A stretch of DNA of 64,000 nucleotides, taken from positions 1 through 64,000 of the forward strand of contig NZ_JAKKUT010000005.1 of the NCBI RefSeq assembly GCF_029582805.1, in the 5' to 3' direction. Positions 46,680 through 56,005 of this stretch are shown here, piece by piece (position 1 is the first letter of the stretch; each line of letters begins with the position of its first letter). The position numbers and the translations under genes were made by a program. The notes under the pieces were generated by a model. The model did no database searches, was not told the DNA's origin, and was given only the letters and a program-made list of their open reading frames with translations. The DNA is from Candidatus Synechococcus calcipolaris G9. GTDB taxonomy: Bacteria; Cyanobacteriota; Cyanobacteriia; Thermosynechococcales; Thermosynechococcaceae.

Positions 46680-46776
46680 GATGGACTAGGGCATTGTCTT
46701 TTGGGCCCCAGCTAGCGCATTTTTCGTATTTATTTCGATACCCTTTTATTTCGTTGCACTATTTTGAGGATGTTTT

Positions 46777-47358
46777 ATGGCGCGGACAGAATCGACCATG
46801 TTGGCTCTTGGCACCGCTGCTCCTGATTTTCAATTACCGGATGTGGTAACGGGCCAAACCATTTCCCTGGGTACCTTTGCCCATGAAAAAGCACTCCTGG
46901 TGATGTTTATTTGCCGCCACTGCCCCTACGTCAAGCACGTTGAACAAGAACTCGCCCAGATTGGCCGGGATTACCAAGGCAAGGGCCTAGGCATGGTTGC
47001 CATTAGTGCCAATGATGCCGCAGCCTACCCCGATGATTCCCCCGAATCCCTGAAGGAAATGGCGACGGAACTCGGTTTTGTTTTTCCCCTTTGCTACGAT
47101 GAAACCCAAGAGGTGGCAAAATCCTACACCGCTGCCTGTACCCCTGACTTTTTCCTGTTTGATCAAAACCAAAAATTAGCCTATCGGGGTCAGCTAGACG
47201 ATAGTCGCCCCCGCAATGATGAGCCGATCACGGGCAAAGATTTACGGGCAGCCATTGATCAAGTCCTATCGGATCAGGTGCCCCCGGAACCCCAAAAGCC
47301 CAGCCTGGGATGCAACATCAAGTGGAAGCCAGACAATGCCCCAGCCTATTACGGCTAA
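46777..47358 (+). CDS. thioredoxin-fold (AhpC/TSA-like) protein
   Basis: A 193-residue thioredoxin-fold protein with GTAAPDFQLPDVVTG, the active-site-like FICRHCPYVKHVEQEL (C-x2-C as CRHC) and TAACTPDFFLFD before the cis-Pro loop. Members of this group are annotated as peroxiredoxin-like or thioredoxin family proteins in cyanobacteria. It probably acts in thiol redox homeostasis; the electron donor is unknown. Upstream of the arsenite pump gene, in the same direction. Confidence 0.82.
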   Translation: MARTESTMLALGTAAPDFQLPDVVTGQTISLGTFAHEKALLVMFICRHCPYVKHVEQELAQIGRDYQGKGLGMVAISANDAAAYPDDSPESLKEMATELGFVFPLCYDETQEVAKSYTAACTPDFFLFDQNQKLAYRGQLDDSRPRNDEPITGKDLRAAIDQVLSDQVPPEPQKPSLGCNIKWKPDNAPAYYG

Positions 47359-47440
47359 GCTATTAAGCCATTACGACAAGCTATTACGACTGAGGGGGCT
47401 AACTTTGTACCCCTGATCGCCATTTTGGAACCATCTTTTT

Positions 47441-48598
47441 ATGACTGATTCGCCGCACTCCACCACAGCCGTTGCCGCTGGCGGGAGTCTCAGCTTTTTT
47501 GAGCGATATTTAACGGTGTGGGTACTCCTCTGTATTGGGGCTGGAATTCTCCTGGGGCGTACCTTTCCGGGAGTTGCGGTGGCCCTGGATTCCATGAGTA
47601 TTTATCAGGTGTCCATTCCCATTGCCATCTGCCTATTTTTCATGATGTACCCGATCATGGTCAAAATTGACTTTGGTCAGGCGAAGCAGGCGGTACGGGC
47701 CCCAAAACCTGTGATTCTTACCCTGGTGATGAACTGGTGTATCAAGCCATTTACGATGGTGATTTTTGCCCAGATTTTTTTGGGCTGGCTATTTGCACCA
47801 TTTTTACAGGGAACGGAAATCATTCAGGGAACGGTGATCAGCCTGGGGCAAAGTTACATTGCTGGTGTGATTCTATTGGGCATTGCCCCCTGTACGGCGA
47901 TGGTTTTGCTCTGGGGCTACCTCTCCTATGGCAATCAGGGCCATACTCTGGTGATGGTGGCGGTGAATTCCCTGGCGATGCTGTTTCTCTACGCGCCCTT
48001 GGGTCGCTGGTTGTTAGCGGCCAATGATCTGACGGTGCCCTGGCAGACGATCGCCCTGTCGGTGTTGATTTATGTGGGGTTGCCCCTGGTTACGGGAATA
48101 TATACCCGCCATTGGATTTTTAAGCATCGGGGCCGGGCTTGGTTTGAGCGGACATTTTTGCAATATTTAACGCCGGTGGCGATCGCCGCCCTGCTAATTA
48201 CCCTGATTCTGCTATTTGCCTTCAAAGGGGATTTAATTATTCAGTCTCCCCTGCATATTGTGATGATTGCCGTTCCCCTCTTTATCCAAACCAATTTTAT
48301 TTTTCTGATCACCTATGTCGCTGCCCAAAAACTCAATATTGCCTATGAAGATGCGGCCCCGGCGGCCCTGATTGGGGCCAGTAATCACTTTGAGGTGGCG
48401 ATCGCCACGGCCGTCACCCTATTTGGCTTAAATTCTGGAGCTGCCCTAGCAACGGTTGTGGGTGTTCTTATTGAAGTACCCGTGATGCTAATGCTAGTGG
48501 CTGTGTGTAAACGCACGGCCTTTTGGTTTCCCCGCCATCCAGAGAAAGCCACGCTGCCGGATCCCCGCTGTTTTGTGGTTCCCCTAGAAGATAAATAA
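47441..48598 (+). CDS. acr3: ACR3-family arsenite efflux permease
   Basis: A 385-residue membrane protein with about ten helices. Signatures are [22 protein letters not shown] at the N-terminus, [21 protein letters not shown], and [19 protein letters not shown], which includes the conserved Cys needed for As(III) export in ACR3 proteins. [13 protein letters not shown] near the C-terminus is also conserved. It confers arsenite (and possibly antimonite) export. The usual arsR/arsC neighbours are not present, but a redox protein gene precedes it. Confidence 0.93.
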   Translation: MTDSPHSTTAVAAGGSLSFFERYLTVWVLLCIGAGILLGRTFPGVAVALDSMSIYQVSIPIAICLFFMMYPIMVKIDFGQAKQAVRAPKPVILTLVMNWCIKPFTMVIFAQIFLGWLFAPFLQGTEIIQGTVISLGQSYIAGVILLGIAPCTAMVLLWGYLSYGNQGHTLVMVAVNSLAMLFLYAPLGRWLLAANDLTVPWQTIALSVLIYVGLPLVTGIYTRHWIFKHRGRAWFERTFLQYLTPVAIAALLITLILLFAFKGDLIIQSPLHIVMIAVPLFIQTNFIFLITYVAAQKLNIAYEDAAPAALIGASNHFEVAIATAVTLFGLNSGAALATVVGVLIEVPVMLMLVAVCKRTAFWFPRHPEKATLPDPRCFVVPLEDK

Positions 48599-48608
48599 AA
48601 CCTTCAGC

Positions 48609-49037
48609 CTAGCGACGATATTGGATCAGCTCCTCTAAGGTCGCCAATAAATCGACGGTCACGGCAAGAATCTCATCTTCAGGATTTAGCCGAAACTGCC
48701 AGGCCACATTCACACTAAAAAGGGGCAGTTGGACGCGGCCACGGATTTGATAGGTGCGATCGCCTGCCTCGGTAGTCTCCAGTAAGGCTCCCTTTGCCGG
48801 ATAGGCCCGCATTCCCAACGCTTCGGCTTTTAAGTAATGGGCAATGGCCTGCCGCCCAATCAAGGGATCATCAAAGGGGGGCTGTAGCACACCAGCTTCG
48901 CTAAAAAGTTCCACCAAGGCATCATAGTTTTCGTCATTGAGGGCATCAAAATAGGCACCAATAACGGGTTGATCAATCCCTTCAATCTGTCCTTGGGCAA
49001 ACATCGTTTGGGGAGCCGTTTGCAGTTGGGTTGTCAT
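48609..49037 (-). CDS. CTDH: homologue of the OCP C-terminal carotenoid-binding domain
   Basis: About 142 residues with the NTF2-like fold of the orange carotenoid protein C-terminal domain: PVIGAYFDALNDENYDALVELF, VLQPPFDDPLIGRQAI, VNVAWQFRLNPEDEI and VTVDLLATLEEL. The Tyr in AYF and Trp in VAWQF correspond to the residues that hydrogen-bond the carotenoid keto group in OCP. No cysteine is present, unlike CTDH types that dimerise by disulphide. ATG 49037 is used, dropping a long unlikely N-terminal extension. It lies downstream of HCP and probably delivers or exchanges carotenoid with it. Confidence 0.88.
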   Translation of the reverse strand: MTTQLQTAPQTMFAQGQIEGIDQPVIGAYFDALNDENYDALVELFSEAGVLQPPFDDPLIGRQAIAHYLKAEALGMRAYPAKGALLETTEAGDRTYQIRGRVQLPLFSVNVAWQFRLNPEDEILAVTVDLLATLEELIQYRR

Positions 49038-49094
49038 GGATATCACCTTTGAAACGGATAGCAATTCATCTGAGCAGTTCATCTGAGGAAGGGT

Positions 49095-49118
49095 AAAAAA
49101 AGGGCCAGATCGGCCCCC
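49095..49118 (-). terminator. terminator-like hairpin between HCP and CTDH genes
   Basis: Read on the minus strand, GGGCC-GATCT-GGCCC is followed by a run of seven T (complement of 49095-49101). It stands 32 bases after the HCP stop and about 58 bases before the CTDH start. It could partially terminate transcription so that HCP exceeds CTDH, or make the two genes separate units. Confidence 0.7.
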
Positions 49119-49149
49119 TTTTACTTTTGTATAGGATGTTTTCCGGGAA

Positions 49150-49647
49150 TTAGTCCTGAAAGGGATCCACACCCATGGCGATCACCGCATTCCGTAGCAC
49201 GGTGATTTGCTGACCAAAGTCTAGGGACTGGATCGCCGAAAAGACCCGATCCGCATCCCGAGAGAGGGTGTAGCCTGGGGGCACAGGTACGACAAAGCCC
49301 TGTTTCATGAGTTCAGCCAATTGATACCAGAAGGCCAGTTTCGTATTGGGGCTAAACACACCGTAGGCGCGGGTGAAGGGTGTATTTACATTGGCAACTA
49401 AGTCCCGCATCATTTGCAATTGGGTATCAAAGTTCATGCCCTTGATCTCGTTGAGGAGACCTTCGGCTAATTGCAGCCGGGCTGTTCCCGGAGCCGCCGC
49501 CGTAATCGAGCGACCGGTTTCCGTGTAGATCACCCAAAGTAGACCTAATTGGTCATCAACACTCAGGCAATTGAATAGGGTGGTCACCTCTTGAACGGCT
49601 GTTCCAATTTGGGAACCATTGAAGCGTACATCTGTCGTAAAAGTCAT
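49150..49647 (-). CDS. HCP: helical carotenoid protein (OCP N-terminal domain homologue)
   Basis: A protein of 165 residues equal to the all-helical N-terminal domain of OCP. Visible signatures are VQEVTTLFNCLSVDDQLGLLWVIYTETGRSITAAAPG, LAEGLLNEIKGMNFDTQLQMMRDLV and NTPFTRAYGVFSPNTKLAFWYQLAELM. These proteins bind keto-carotenoid and quench singlet oxygen or phycobilisome excitation. ATG 49647 is chosen (MTFTTDVRF), with ATG 49653 also possible. The CTDH gene follows, an arrangement in which the two products can rebuild an OCP-like unit. Confidence 0.9.
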   Translation of the reverse strand: MTFTTDVRFNGSQIGTAVQEVTTLFNCLSVDDQLGLLWVIYTETGRSITAAAPGTARLQLAEGLLNEIKGMNFDTQLQMMRDLVANVNTPFTRAYGVFSPNTKLAFWYQLAELMKQGFVVPVPPGYTLSRDADRVFSAIQSLDFGQQITVLRNAVIAMGVDPFQD

Positions 49648-49855
49648 AAGCATTTCAGAGATGGGTAACTGGGCAACACTCGTTTGTATCGAGCGGTAGT
49701 TATCTCTGCCTCCATAGTCAACAGTATGCAACATTTCTTTACATTTTGCAACCTAGCGTTACAAATCTCCTATCCCGTCCCCTAGATATAACGTATGCCG
49801 CCAAGTGAGCGGAGCCTGAGACGAAGTAGGCTATGGGTGGAGAAAGTGATATACC

Positions 49856-50089
49856 CTGTATGTAGATGAGTCTGGTAACACCCACGACCCAAATCAGCAT
49901 TATTTTGTGTTGGCTGATTTTTGTGCGTTTGAGCGACAAGGGTACTGGATTGCTAACCAGCTTGACCAAATTGCAGCTAAGTTTGATCCTGTTGATCCAG
50001 CAGCAGTTGAGTTACATGGTAGCCCAATGTTCGATCGCTGCCGTCATATTTGCGTTTGCACCGTTGTGGCTAAACCTCCGAGGTCTTAG
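49856..50089 (+). pseudogene. DUF3800 N-terminal fragment
   Basis: The frame following a TGA at about 49850 reads YTLYVDESGNTHDPNQHYFVLADFCAFERQGYWIANQLDQIA and continues to ELHGSPMF. The YVDESG and ELHGSPMF segments are the hallmarks of DUF3800 proteins, which are often found in defence and mobile regions. After SPMF the frame runs into unrelated residues and stops. No start codon precedes it; the C-terminal two thirds are missing. Confidence 0.7.
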
Positions 50090-50104
50090 GCAAACGCGCA
50101 AGTC

Positions 50105-50293
50105 TTGTTAACGCGAAATGAAACGTTGCCACTTGCCCCACCTGAGAAATGCCACAATATTCGCAGCGATCATTGGCTCTTTGAATCACCGATCGACGCA
50201 GAGACGCTTGAATCGTTGCCATCTAGCCTTGCTGCATCACTCGTGTTGAATGCAACCGCAACAAGGATAGAAATTCTGCCAGCTTCCCTTTGA
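50105..50293 (+). CDS. short frame of unknown identity
   Basis: A 62-codon frame (TTG start) reading RNETLPLAPPEKCHNIRSDHWLFESPIDAETLESLPSSLA and so on. The composition looks protein-like, but I recognise no family. It may be the tail of a deleted gene from the same remnant region. Confidence 0.25.
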   Translation: MLTRNETLPLAPPEKCHNIRSDHWLFESPIDAETLESLPSSLAASLVLNATATRIEILPASL

Positions 50294-50353
50294 GATTTAT
50301 AAATTCAAAGAATAGGAGTGTGATAGCCATGAAATTTCAAGGAATGCAGGATA

Positions 50354-50572
50354 ATGCCAAAGAAAATTCGGGAATTAAAGCAGTTATTACGAAAGGCGGG
50401 GTTTGAAGAACTGACTGGAAAAGGGAGTCATACCAACTGGATACATCCACTTTATCTAGGCAAAATAACGGTTTCTGGTAAAGACGGTGCAGATGCAAAA
50501 CCCTATCAAGAAAAAGAGATTTTAGGAGCCATTCAACAAGTAGAGGACAACCAAGATAATGAGCAACCTTAA
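50354..50572 (+). CDS. hicA: HicA-family mRNA interferase toxin
   Basis: A 72-residue HicA-type toxin with the double-stranded-RNA-binding-like fold: KIRELKQLLRKAGFEEL and GKGSHTNWIHP, where the His (residue 26) in GSH is the catalytic residue of the family. The C-terminus runs into hicB, overlapping it by 14 bases. HicA cleaves mRNA when freed from HicB. Confidence 0.85.
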   Translation: MPKKIRELKQLLRKAGFEELTGKGSHTNWIHPLYLGKITVSGKDGADAKPYQEKEILGAIQQVEDNQDNEQP

Positions 50573-50780
50573 GTATCAAATGGTAATCCAGTGGTCAGAC
50601 GAAGACAATTGTTTTCTGGTCGGTTTTCCTGATTTTCCGGAGCAGCAGTGGCGTACCCACGGCGAAACCTATGAGGAAGCAGTCAACCAGGGCATTGAAG
50701 CCCTTGAGTCTCTGGTTATGGCATACGAAGCGTCTGGAGAACCATTGCCTGAACCCAGTACTGTTTGTGCTGTTGCCTGA
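50559..50780 (+). CDS. hicB: HicB-family antitoxin
   Basis: A 73-residue HicB with the partial RNase-H-like fold (YQMVIQWSDEDNCFLVGFPDFPEQQWRTHGETYEEAVNQGIEALESLV). There is no C-terminal helix-turn-helix or ribbon-helix-helix, so DNA binding and autoregulation are not evident. It completes a probable functional HicAB module with the overlapping upstream toxin. Confidence 0.87.
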   Translation: MSNLKYQMVIQWSDEDNCFLVGFPDFPEQQWRTHGETYEEAVNQGIEALESLVMAYEASGEPLPEPSTVCAVA

Positions 50781-50788
50781 TTATTAAG

Positions 50789-51106
50789 ATGGAACTCAAG
50801 GACTACCAAAAACACTGCATTAATGAGATCAAGGTTTACCTTGAGCACTTGGCAGAATTCCGCGCCAAGTATGAAAAGATTTTGGCTATCGATCCAGAGA
50901 TGGCAGGCGACTTTACACGAAAAGCCTGGGAAAAAGCGAAAGGCGGAACAACGTTCCAGGGAGCGATTTACCACGATAAGAAAAATGGATTAAGGGAACC
51001 CCTCCCAAATTTCTGCATCAAGGTTCCCACCGGAGGGGGCAAAACCCTACTATTTAGATATAGAGTAAGCGATCGCCCAAAAATTACCATAAGGTTTTGG
51101 GCTTGA
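50789..51106 (+). pseudogene. N-terminal fragment of a type III-like restriction helicase
   Basis: ATG 50789 begins MELKDYQKHCINEIKVYLEHL and reaches the Walker A motif PTGGGKTLLF, after which the residues turn into an unrelated tail (RYRVSDRPKITIRFW) and a stop. A full-length member would continue for hundreds of residues. The deletion point is just after GKT. It is unrelated in sequence to the intact Res at 32-35 kb and lies nine bases behind hicB. Confidence 0.8.
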
Positions 51107-51133
51107 GGATGAATTTACCGAGAATAACAAGCA

Positions 51134-53824
51134 ATGGCATCCCTAGACTCACCGACGGGAGTAGTTCAGGATAGGTCTCTGCGGCGGCCCTATTGGCGGG
51201 CGGCTATGTTTTATAAGGCCTTAGCTCTCGTGGGTTTGGTTAGTATTTTTATTGCGGATACCTCTACCCCCCTTGGTTTTGCCCACGGCACACTCTATCC
51301 CTTAATCATTTTGATTGTGGCCCTATCGGAACGGCCCTGGTGGATTGTCGCCATGACGATCGCCGGAATCCTGTTTACAGGGTTGGGATTTTGGCTGTCG
51401 CTGCCGGCTCCTCCGGACTTTCCCCTCATTTACGTTCTCGCTAACCGTCTTTTATCCATGGTGGCGATCGCCATTACCGGCGGATTGACCCTCGTGGCGA
51501 TCAAGACCCTCCACCAAATCCAAAGATCCCAGGCCCTTTTAGTGGCAACCCATCAATCCCTCACGGAGAAACAGCAACTCCTGGAAATCGCCAGTCGAGC
51601 CGGTCAACTGGGGGGCTGGAAAATCCACTTACTGGAACCACGGCTTGAGTGGTCCGATGAAGTGGCCCATATTCATGGGGTTGAGCCAGGTTTTTCCCCC
51701 ACCCTAGAGCAAGCTTTTAACTTCTATGCCCCTAAATACCAAAAACTCATTCGGGATAGCTTTCGCGCCTGCGCCGAAGAGGGTCTTCCCTTTGATGAAG
51801 AACTACAAATTATCACAACCCAAGGTTGTTCCCTGTGGGTACGGGCCATTGGTCAGCCGGTTCACGATCAAACGGGCCGGATCATTGCCGTACAGGGGGC
51901 CTTTCAAGACATTAATCGTCGAAAAATGGCGGAAACCTCTCTGGTTGCCAGTGAACAGCGGTTTCGTCAATTGAGTGATGCCATGCCCCTGATTGTTTGG
52001 ACCGCCGAACCGGATGGCACCGTTGATTACGCCAGCCAAGTTCTCAGGGACTATACCGGGATTCAGGAACCGGCCCCCCATCCCAGTCAATATTGGCTCA
52101 GCCTACTCCATCCCGACGATCGGGAGCCCTGCATAAAGGTGTGGCTCCACTGCGTTCAAACCGAGAGCAACTACTCCTTTGAGTTTCGTCTACGGCGATA
52201 TGACCAGACCTATCACTGGCATTTGGTTCAGGCGGTGCCAATTCGAGATGAGCAAGGGGCGATCGTCAAATGGTATGGAACTGCCATCGATATCCATGAC
52301 CAGAAGCAGAACCAGCAGAAAACCGAGGGACTGGCCAATCGCCTCAACACGATCCTGGAGAGTATTACCGATGCCTTCCTCGCCTTCGATCGCCAGTGGA
52401 ATATTACCTTTATCAATCGTCAAGGGGAACACCTGTTGCAGTGCCAACGCCAGGATGTGATTGGCAAGAATGTCTGGGAGGTCTTTCCGGAAGCGGTCGG
52501 TAGTATCTTCCAGGAGCAATACGAAAAAGCCTTTAGCACCCAGGAATCGGTTCATTTTCAAGCATTATACCCACCCCTGGATTGTTGGTTTGATATCCAT
52601 GCCTACCCCTCCAGTGAAGGTTTAGCCATTTATTTTCAAGACATTAGCGATCGCCGCGCCCTAGAAGAACAACTGCGCCAATCCCAGCGACTAGAATCCA
52701 TTGGCCAACTCACCGGCGGCGTTGCCCACGATTTTAATAATCTACTCACGGTAATTTTGGGAAATGCCGAACTCATTACCGATACCCTAGGGGCGGATCA
52801 CCAACTGTATCCCCTAGCGGAAATGATCACTGCTGCGGCCCTACGCGGAGCCGAACTCACCCAGCGACTACTGGCCTTTGCCCGCCGTCAGGTTCTAGAA
52901 CCTAAGCCCGTTAACGTGAATGAATTAGTCAACCAAATGAAGGCCTTACTCCAACGAACCCTAGGGGAGCATATTCACATTGAATGCCTGGCGGAATCAG
53001 ATCTATGGATTGCCCTCATAGATCCAACTCAGTTGGAAAATGCCCTACTCAACCTCTGCCTCAATGCCCGTGATGCCATGGCCTACAGGGGGCAATTAAC
53101 CATTGAGACGGGAAATATCATTTTGGGTCAGGACTATATTGCCAATAATGCCAATGCCGAAGTCCCCCCCGGCGAATACATCATGATTGCCGTATCCGAT
53201 ATCGGTACGGGGATTGATCCGGCCAATCTTAATCGCGTCTTTGAACCCTTTTTTACGACTAAAGCTAGAGGTAAGGGAACGGGCTTGGGCCTAAGTATGG
53301 TCTATGGCTTTATTAAACAATCCCAGGGGCATATTAAGATTTATTCAGAACCGGGGGAAGGAACTACCGTAAAAATGTACTTGCCCCGCTACCGCCAAGA
53401 GTTGGTAGATGCAGCAGATAGTGAGAGTGACCCCATGGGACACATCTTGGGTCATCAAGAACGTATTCTTGTGGTAGAAGACGATCCCCTCGTTCTCCGC
53501 TATGCTAAAGAACAATTGGAGCATTTAGGCTATCAAGTGATTACTGCTAACAATGGCCCTGAAGCCCTCCGGCTCTTGCAAAAACAGGTAGCCGAGATTG
53601 ATTTGCTCTTTACCGATGTCATTATGGCCGGCGGTATGAGTGGTCGGGATGTGGTGGAAGCAGCCCAACAACTGCGACCTGATTTGAAAATTCTCTATAC
53701 GTCTGGCTATACCGAAAACGCCATTATGCACCATGGCCGCCTGGATCCGGGGGTGCAGTTACTCAGTAAGCCCTATGGACGCAAGGAATTAGCTGAGAAA
53801 GTCCATCAAGTACTAAGCGGTTGA
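51134..53824 (+). CDS. hybrid sensor histidine kinase with three PAS domains and a receiver
   Basis: An 896-residue membrane kinase. Three or four hydrophobic helices lie at about 27-130. PAS-type regions follow at about 150-270 ([11 protein letters not shown]), 275-395 ([12 protein letters not shown]) and 400-515 ([13 protein letters not shown]). The phosphorylated His is residue 532 in [11 protein letters not shown], an HisKA subtype often linked to receiver domains. ATPase boxes are [22 protein letters not shown] and [12 protein letters not shown]-terminal receiver has its Asp at 828 (LFTDVIM) and Lys in LSKPYG. The next gene, 12 bases on, encodes a receiver-EAL protein, the probable partner. 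Confidence 0.9.
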   Translation: MASLDSPTGVVQDRSLRRPYWRAAMFYKALALVGLVSIFIADTSTPLGFAHGTLYPLIILIVALSERPWWIVAMTIAGILFTGLGFWLSLPAPPDFPLIYVLANRLLSMVAIAITGGLTLVAIKTLHQIQRSQALLVATHQSLTEKQQLLEIASRAGQLGGWKIHLLEPRLEWSDEVAHIHGVEPGFSPTLEQAFNFYAPKYQKLIRDSFRACAEEGLPFDEELQIITTQGCSLWVRAIGQPVHDQTGRIIAVQGAFQDINRRKMAETSLVASEQRFRQLSDAMPLIVWTAEPDGTVDYASQVLRDYTGIQEPAPHPSQYWLSLLHPDDREPCIKVWLHCVQTESNYSFEFRLRRYDQTYHWHLVQAVPIRDEQGAIVKWYGTAIDIHDQKQNQQKTEGLANRLNTILESITDAFLAFDRQWNITFINRQGEHLLQCQRQDVIGKNVWEVFPEAVGSIFQEQYEKAFSTQESVHFQALYPPLDCWFDIHAYPSSEGLAIYFQDISDRRALEEQLRQSQRLESIGQLTGGVAHDFNNLLTVILGNAELITDTLGADHQLYPLAEMITAAALRGAELTQRLLAFARRQVLEPKPVNVNELVNQMKALLQRTLGEHIHIECLAESDLWIALIDPTQLENALLNLCLNARDAMAYRGQLTIETGNIILGQDYIANNANAEVPPGEYIMIAVSDIGTGIDPANLNRVFEPFFTTKARGKGTGLGLSMVYGFIKQSQGHIKIYSEPGEGTTVKMYLPRYRQELVDAADSESDPMGHILGHQERILVVEDDPLVLRYAKEQLEHLGYQVITANNGPEALRLLQKQVAEIDLLFTDVIMAGGMSGRDVVEAAQQLRPDLKILYTSGYTENAIMHHGRLDPGVQLLSKPYGRKELAEKVHQVLSG

Positions 53825-53836
53825 GAAGGAAAAAAG

Positions 53837-55087
53837 ATGACCGCCAAACGCCTGTTGATTCTTGATGATGACCCGATGACGGGGCAAACAATTCAACGAA
53901 TCGCTGAATTTGCGGGCGTAGATGTGCGGTTCACCTTGGAGCCAGGAGAATTTTTCAAGTTGTTTGATACCTGGCAACCCACCCACATTGCCCTTGATCT
54001 GGTCATGCCAGAGATGGACGGGGTTCAGGTGATGGGTCGTTTAGCCGGCCTCAATTGCCAGGCAAAAATTATTATTACCAGTGGGGTGGGAGGACGGATT
54101 TTAGATGCGGCGGGGCGATCGGCGGCGGAACATGGCCTCAATATTGTCGGTGTTTTAGCCAAACCCTTTTCCCCGGCAAACCTAAGGGAGCTTCTCATTG
54201 ATGATTCTGATTCTCCCCAGCCCTCACCCCAACCTCCAGGCCCATCACCACGACTCCCGTTTCAACCCGCTCCCCTAACCGCCGAAGATATTGAACTGGC
54301 CCTACTACAGCAGGAATTTCAGGTGGTTTATCAACCTAAGGTGGCCTGTAAAAATGGTGCATTGGCTGGCTTTGAAGCCCTAGTGCGATGGCACCACCCC
54401 AGCCGAGGCATTATTTCACCGATGGATTTTATTCCCCTCGCTGAACGCTTAGGCTTTATTGATGACATCACGGAACAGGTGATTAACCATGCCCTGGGAT
54501 TGATGGCCATTCTGGGTCTGGGGGAAGGGTTTTGTTCTGGGGTGGAGTTGCCCCCTGATATTCGTTCTGACCTTAAGTTAGCCATCAATATTTCAGCCAA
54601 GACAATTAGTAACGTCAGCCTCTTTGATCACATCGCTCAAAATTGCGGGGATTTTGGAATTGACCCGCACCAGTTTATTTTTGAACTCACGGAAACCAGT
54701 GCCATGGATGATCCGGTGGCCTCCTTAGATTTGCTGACTCGGCTGCGGATTCAGGGATTTCATCTCTCCATTGATGATTTTGGCACAGGGTTTTCATCCA
54801 TGCTGCAATTAGTGCGGCTTCCCTTTTCAGAAATCAAAGTGGATAAATCCTTTGTCATGACTGCCATGCAATCCCAGGAGTCCCGTACCGTGGTTAAATT
54901 CATTGTCGATTTGGGCCACAGTTTGGGGCTGACCTGCACCGCTGAAGGGGTTGAAGATGCCAAAACCCTCCTGTATCTGAAGGAAGTGGGCTGTGATCTG
55001 GCCCAGGGGTATCATATTGCTCGGCCCATGACGGTGGAGGCCATTAAGACCTGGGTTGCCCAACAGAATTTTAGGGAATCGTTGTAG
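53837..55087 (+). CDS. response regulator with EAL cyclic-di-GMP phosphodiesterase domain
   Basis: The 416-residue protein has an N-terminal receiver (LLILDDDPMTG, phospho-Asp in ALDLVMPEMDG, Lys in LAKPFS), a Pro-rich linker at about 125-145, and an EAL domain. Catalytic and metal residues are all visible: GFEALVRW, AINIS, FELTET, SIDDFGTGFSS, IKVDKSF, TAEGVE and QGYHIARPM. Active degradation of cyclic di-GMP is expected, controlled by the upstream kinase. The last 220 bases are duplicated at 55741-55961. Confidence 0.9.
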   Translation: MTAKRLLILDDDPMTGQTIQRIAEFAGVDVRFTLEPGEFFKLFDTWQPTHIALDLVMPEMDGVQVMGRLAGLNCQAKIIITSGVGGRILDAAGRSAAEHGLNIVGVLAKPFSPANLRELLIDDSDSPQPSPQPPGPSPRLPFQPAPLTAEDIELALLQQEFQVVYQPKVACKNGALAGFEALVRWHHPSRGIISPMDFIPLAERLGFIDDITEQVINHALGLMAILGLGEGFCSGVELPPDIRSDLKLAINISAKTISNVSLFDHIAQNCGDFGIDPHQFIFELTETSAMDDPVASLDLLTRLRIQGFHLSIDDFGTGFSSMLQLVRLPFSEIKVDKSFVMTAMQSQESRTVVKFIVDLGHSLGLTCTAEGVEDAKTLLYLKEVGCDLAQGYHIARPMTVEAIKTWVAQQNFRESL

Positions 55088-55131
55088 GGGTTGGGTTATG
55101 GCGGCGATTGTCTCGGAAATCTCAATTATTT
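54867..55131 (+). repeat. 265-bp direct repeat, copy 1 (end of EAL gene plus start of CNNM gene)
   Basis: Aligns without gaps to 55741-56005 at an offset of exactly 874 bases, with about 13 mismatches counted by hand. This copy serves as the true 3' end of the EAL gene and then carries a dead 5' stub of the CNNM gene. Confidence 0.93.
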
Positions 55132-55142
55132 ATCTACCATAA
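55098..55142 (+). pseudogene. orphan 5' stub of the CNNM/CorC gene
   Basis: ATG 55098 encodes MAAIVSEISIIYLP and a stop. The first residues correspond to MAAIFTEISIILLL at the start of the intact gene at 55972. Mismatches are concentrated here compared with the preceding EAL part, as expected for the half not under selection. Confidence 0.8.
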
Positions 55143-55173
55143 TTTCCTTAAGGGCAGAGAGGTACAACTCGCT

Positions 55174-55374
55174 ATGTCAAACCTTGACCAAATTGAAGCA
55201 GCAATTCTTTCATTGCCATCCAATGAGTTTGAGCAGTTAAGGCTGTGGTTCCTTGATTTAGACTACAAACGTTGGGATAAAGAGCTAGAGCAAGATATTG
55301 AAGACGGTAAGCTAGAGGCATTTGCTCAGGAAGCGATCGCTGAGTATGAATCGGGTCATTGCCGAGAAATTTGA
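55174..55374 (+). CDS. antitoxin-like small protein
   Basis: A 66-residue acidic helical protein (LDQIEAAILSLPSNEFEQLRLWFLDLDYKRWDKELEQDIEDGKLEAFAQEAIAEYESGHCREI). The N-terminal part and the DGKLEAFAQEAIAEYESG tail are typical of antitoxins found before RelE/ParE-type toxins in cyanobacteria. AGAGAGG lies 8-14 bases ahead of the ATG. Its stop overlaps the next start (TGATG). Confidence 0.8.
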   Translation: MSNLDQIEAAILSLPSNEFEQLRLWFLDLDYKRWDKELEQDIEDGKLEAFAQEAIAEYESGHCREI

Positions 55375-55652
55375 TGCACTATGCAACAAGGCGGTTCTGG
55401 CAATGCTACAATGGCTTACCTGAAGGTGTGCAGCGAATAGCAGATGAGTGCTACGGGTTGCTCAAGCGTGATCCTTCCCATCCGTCCTTACATTTCAAGA
55501 CATTGGGGCATTTCAAGAAATTGGGCAGGAAGTATTGGTCAGTTCGGGTAGGGTTAAGGTATCGAGCTTTGGGTGTTGAAGTCGAGAATGGTATTTCCTG
55601 GTTCTGGATTGGAACCCATGCAGAATATGATAAGTTGATTGGCAAACTATAG
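55374..55652 (+). CDS. RelE/ParE-family toxin-like protein
   Basis: A 92-residue basic protein starting at ATG 55374, with RFWQCYNGLPEGVQRIADECYGLLKRDPSHPSLHFKTL, KYWSVRVGLRYRALGV and WFWIGTHAEYDKLI. The order helix-helix-beta with WSVRVGLRYRA and the terminal HAEYDKL is typical of the RelE/ParE superfamily. It is translationally coupled to the preceding antitoxin. The pair lies inside an 874-base unit delimited by the 265-bp repeats. Confidence 0.82.
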   Translation: MHYATRRFWQCYNGLPEGVQRIADECYGLLKRDPSHPSLHFKTLGHFKKLGRKYWSVRVGLRYRALGVEVENGISWFWIGTHAEYDKLIGKL

Positions 55653-55740
55653 CATGACATAACCATGTACTCCTTTCCCTGTCAAAGATAAAGGTACGAG
55701 TGAAAAGATATTGTTGAGTTTTTGGGCAGGGCCATTTCAT

Positions 55741-56005
55741 TGCAATCTTAGGAGTCCCGTACCGTGGTTAAATTCATTGTCGATTTGGGCCACAGTTTGG
55801 GGCTAACCTGCACCGCTGAAGGGGTTGAGGATGCAAAAACCCTCCTGTATCTGAAGGAGGTGGGCTGTGATCTGGCCCAGGGGTATCATATTGCTCGGCC
55901 CATGACGGTGGAGGCCATTAAGACCTGGGTTGCCCAACAGAATTTTAGGGAATCGTTGTAGGGGTTGAGCTATGGCGGCTATTTTTACGGAAATTTCAAT
56001 TATTT
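55741..56005 (+). repeat. 265-bp direct repeat, copy 2
   Basis: Second copy of the EAL/CNNM junction. Here the EAL-derived part (55764-55961, SRTVVKFIVDLGHSLG ... NFRESL) is a dead 3' stub, and the last ~34 bases are the true start of the CNNM gene. See the entry at 54867-55131. Confidence 0.93.

Larger units (their letters stand above)
49735..50353. other. accessory gap between HCP and hicA with gene remnants
   Basis: About 620 bases without an intact gene. It holds the HCP upstream region, a DUF3800 fragment (about 49850-50090) and a further short frame (50105-50293). Base composition is patchy and the frames are broken, as expected of old insertion and deletion events. Confidence 0.6.
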
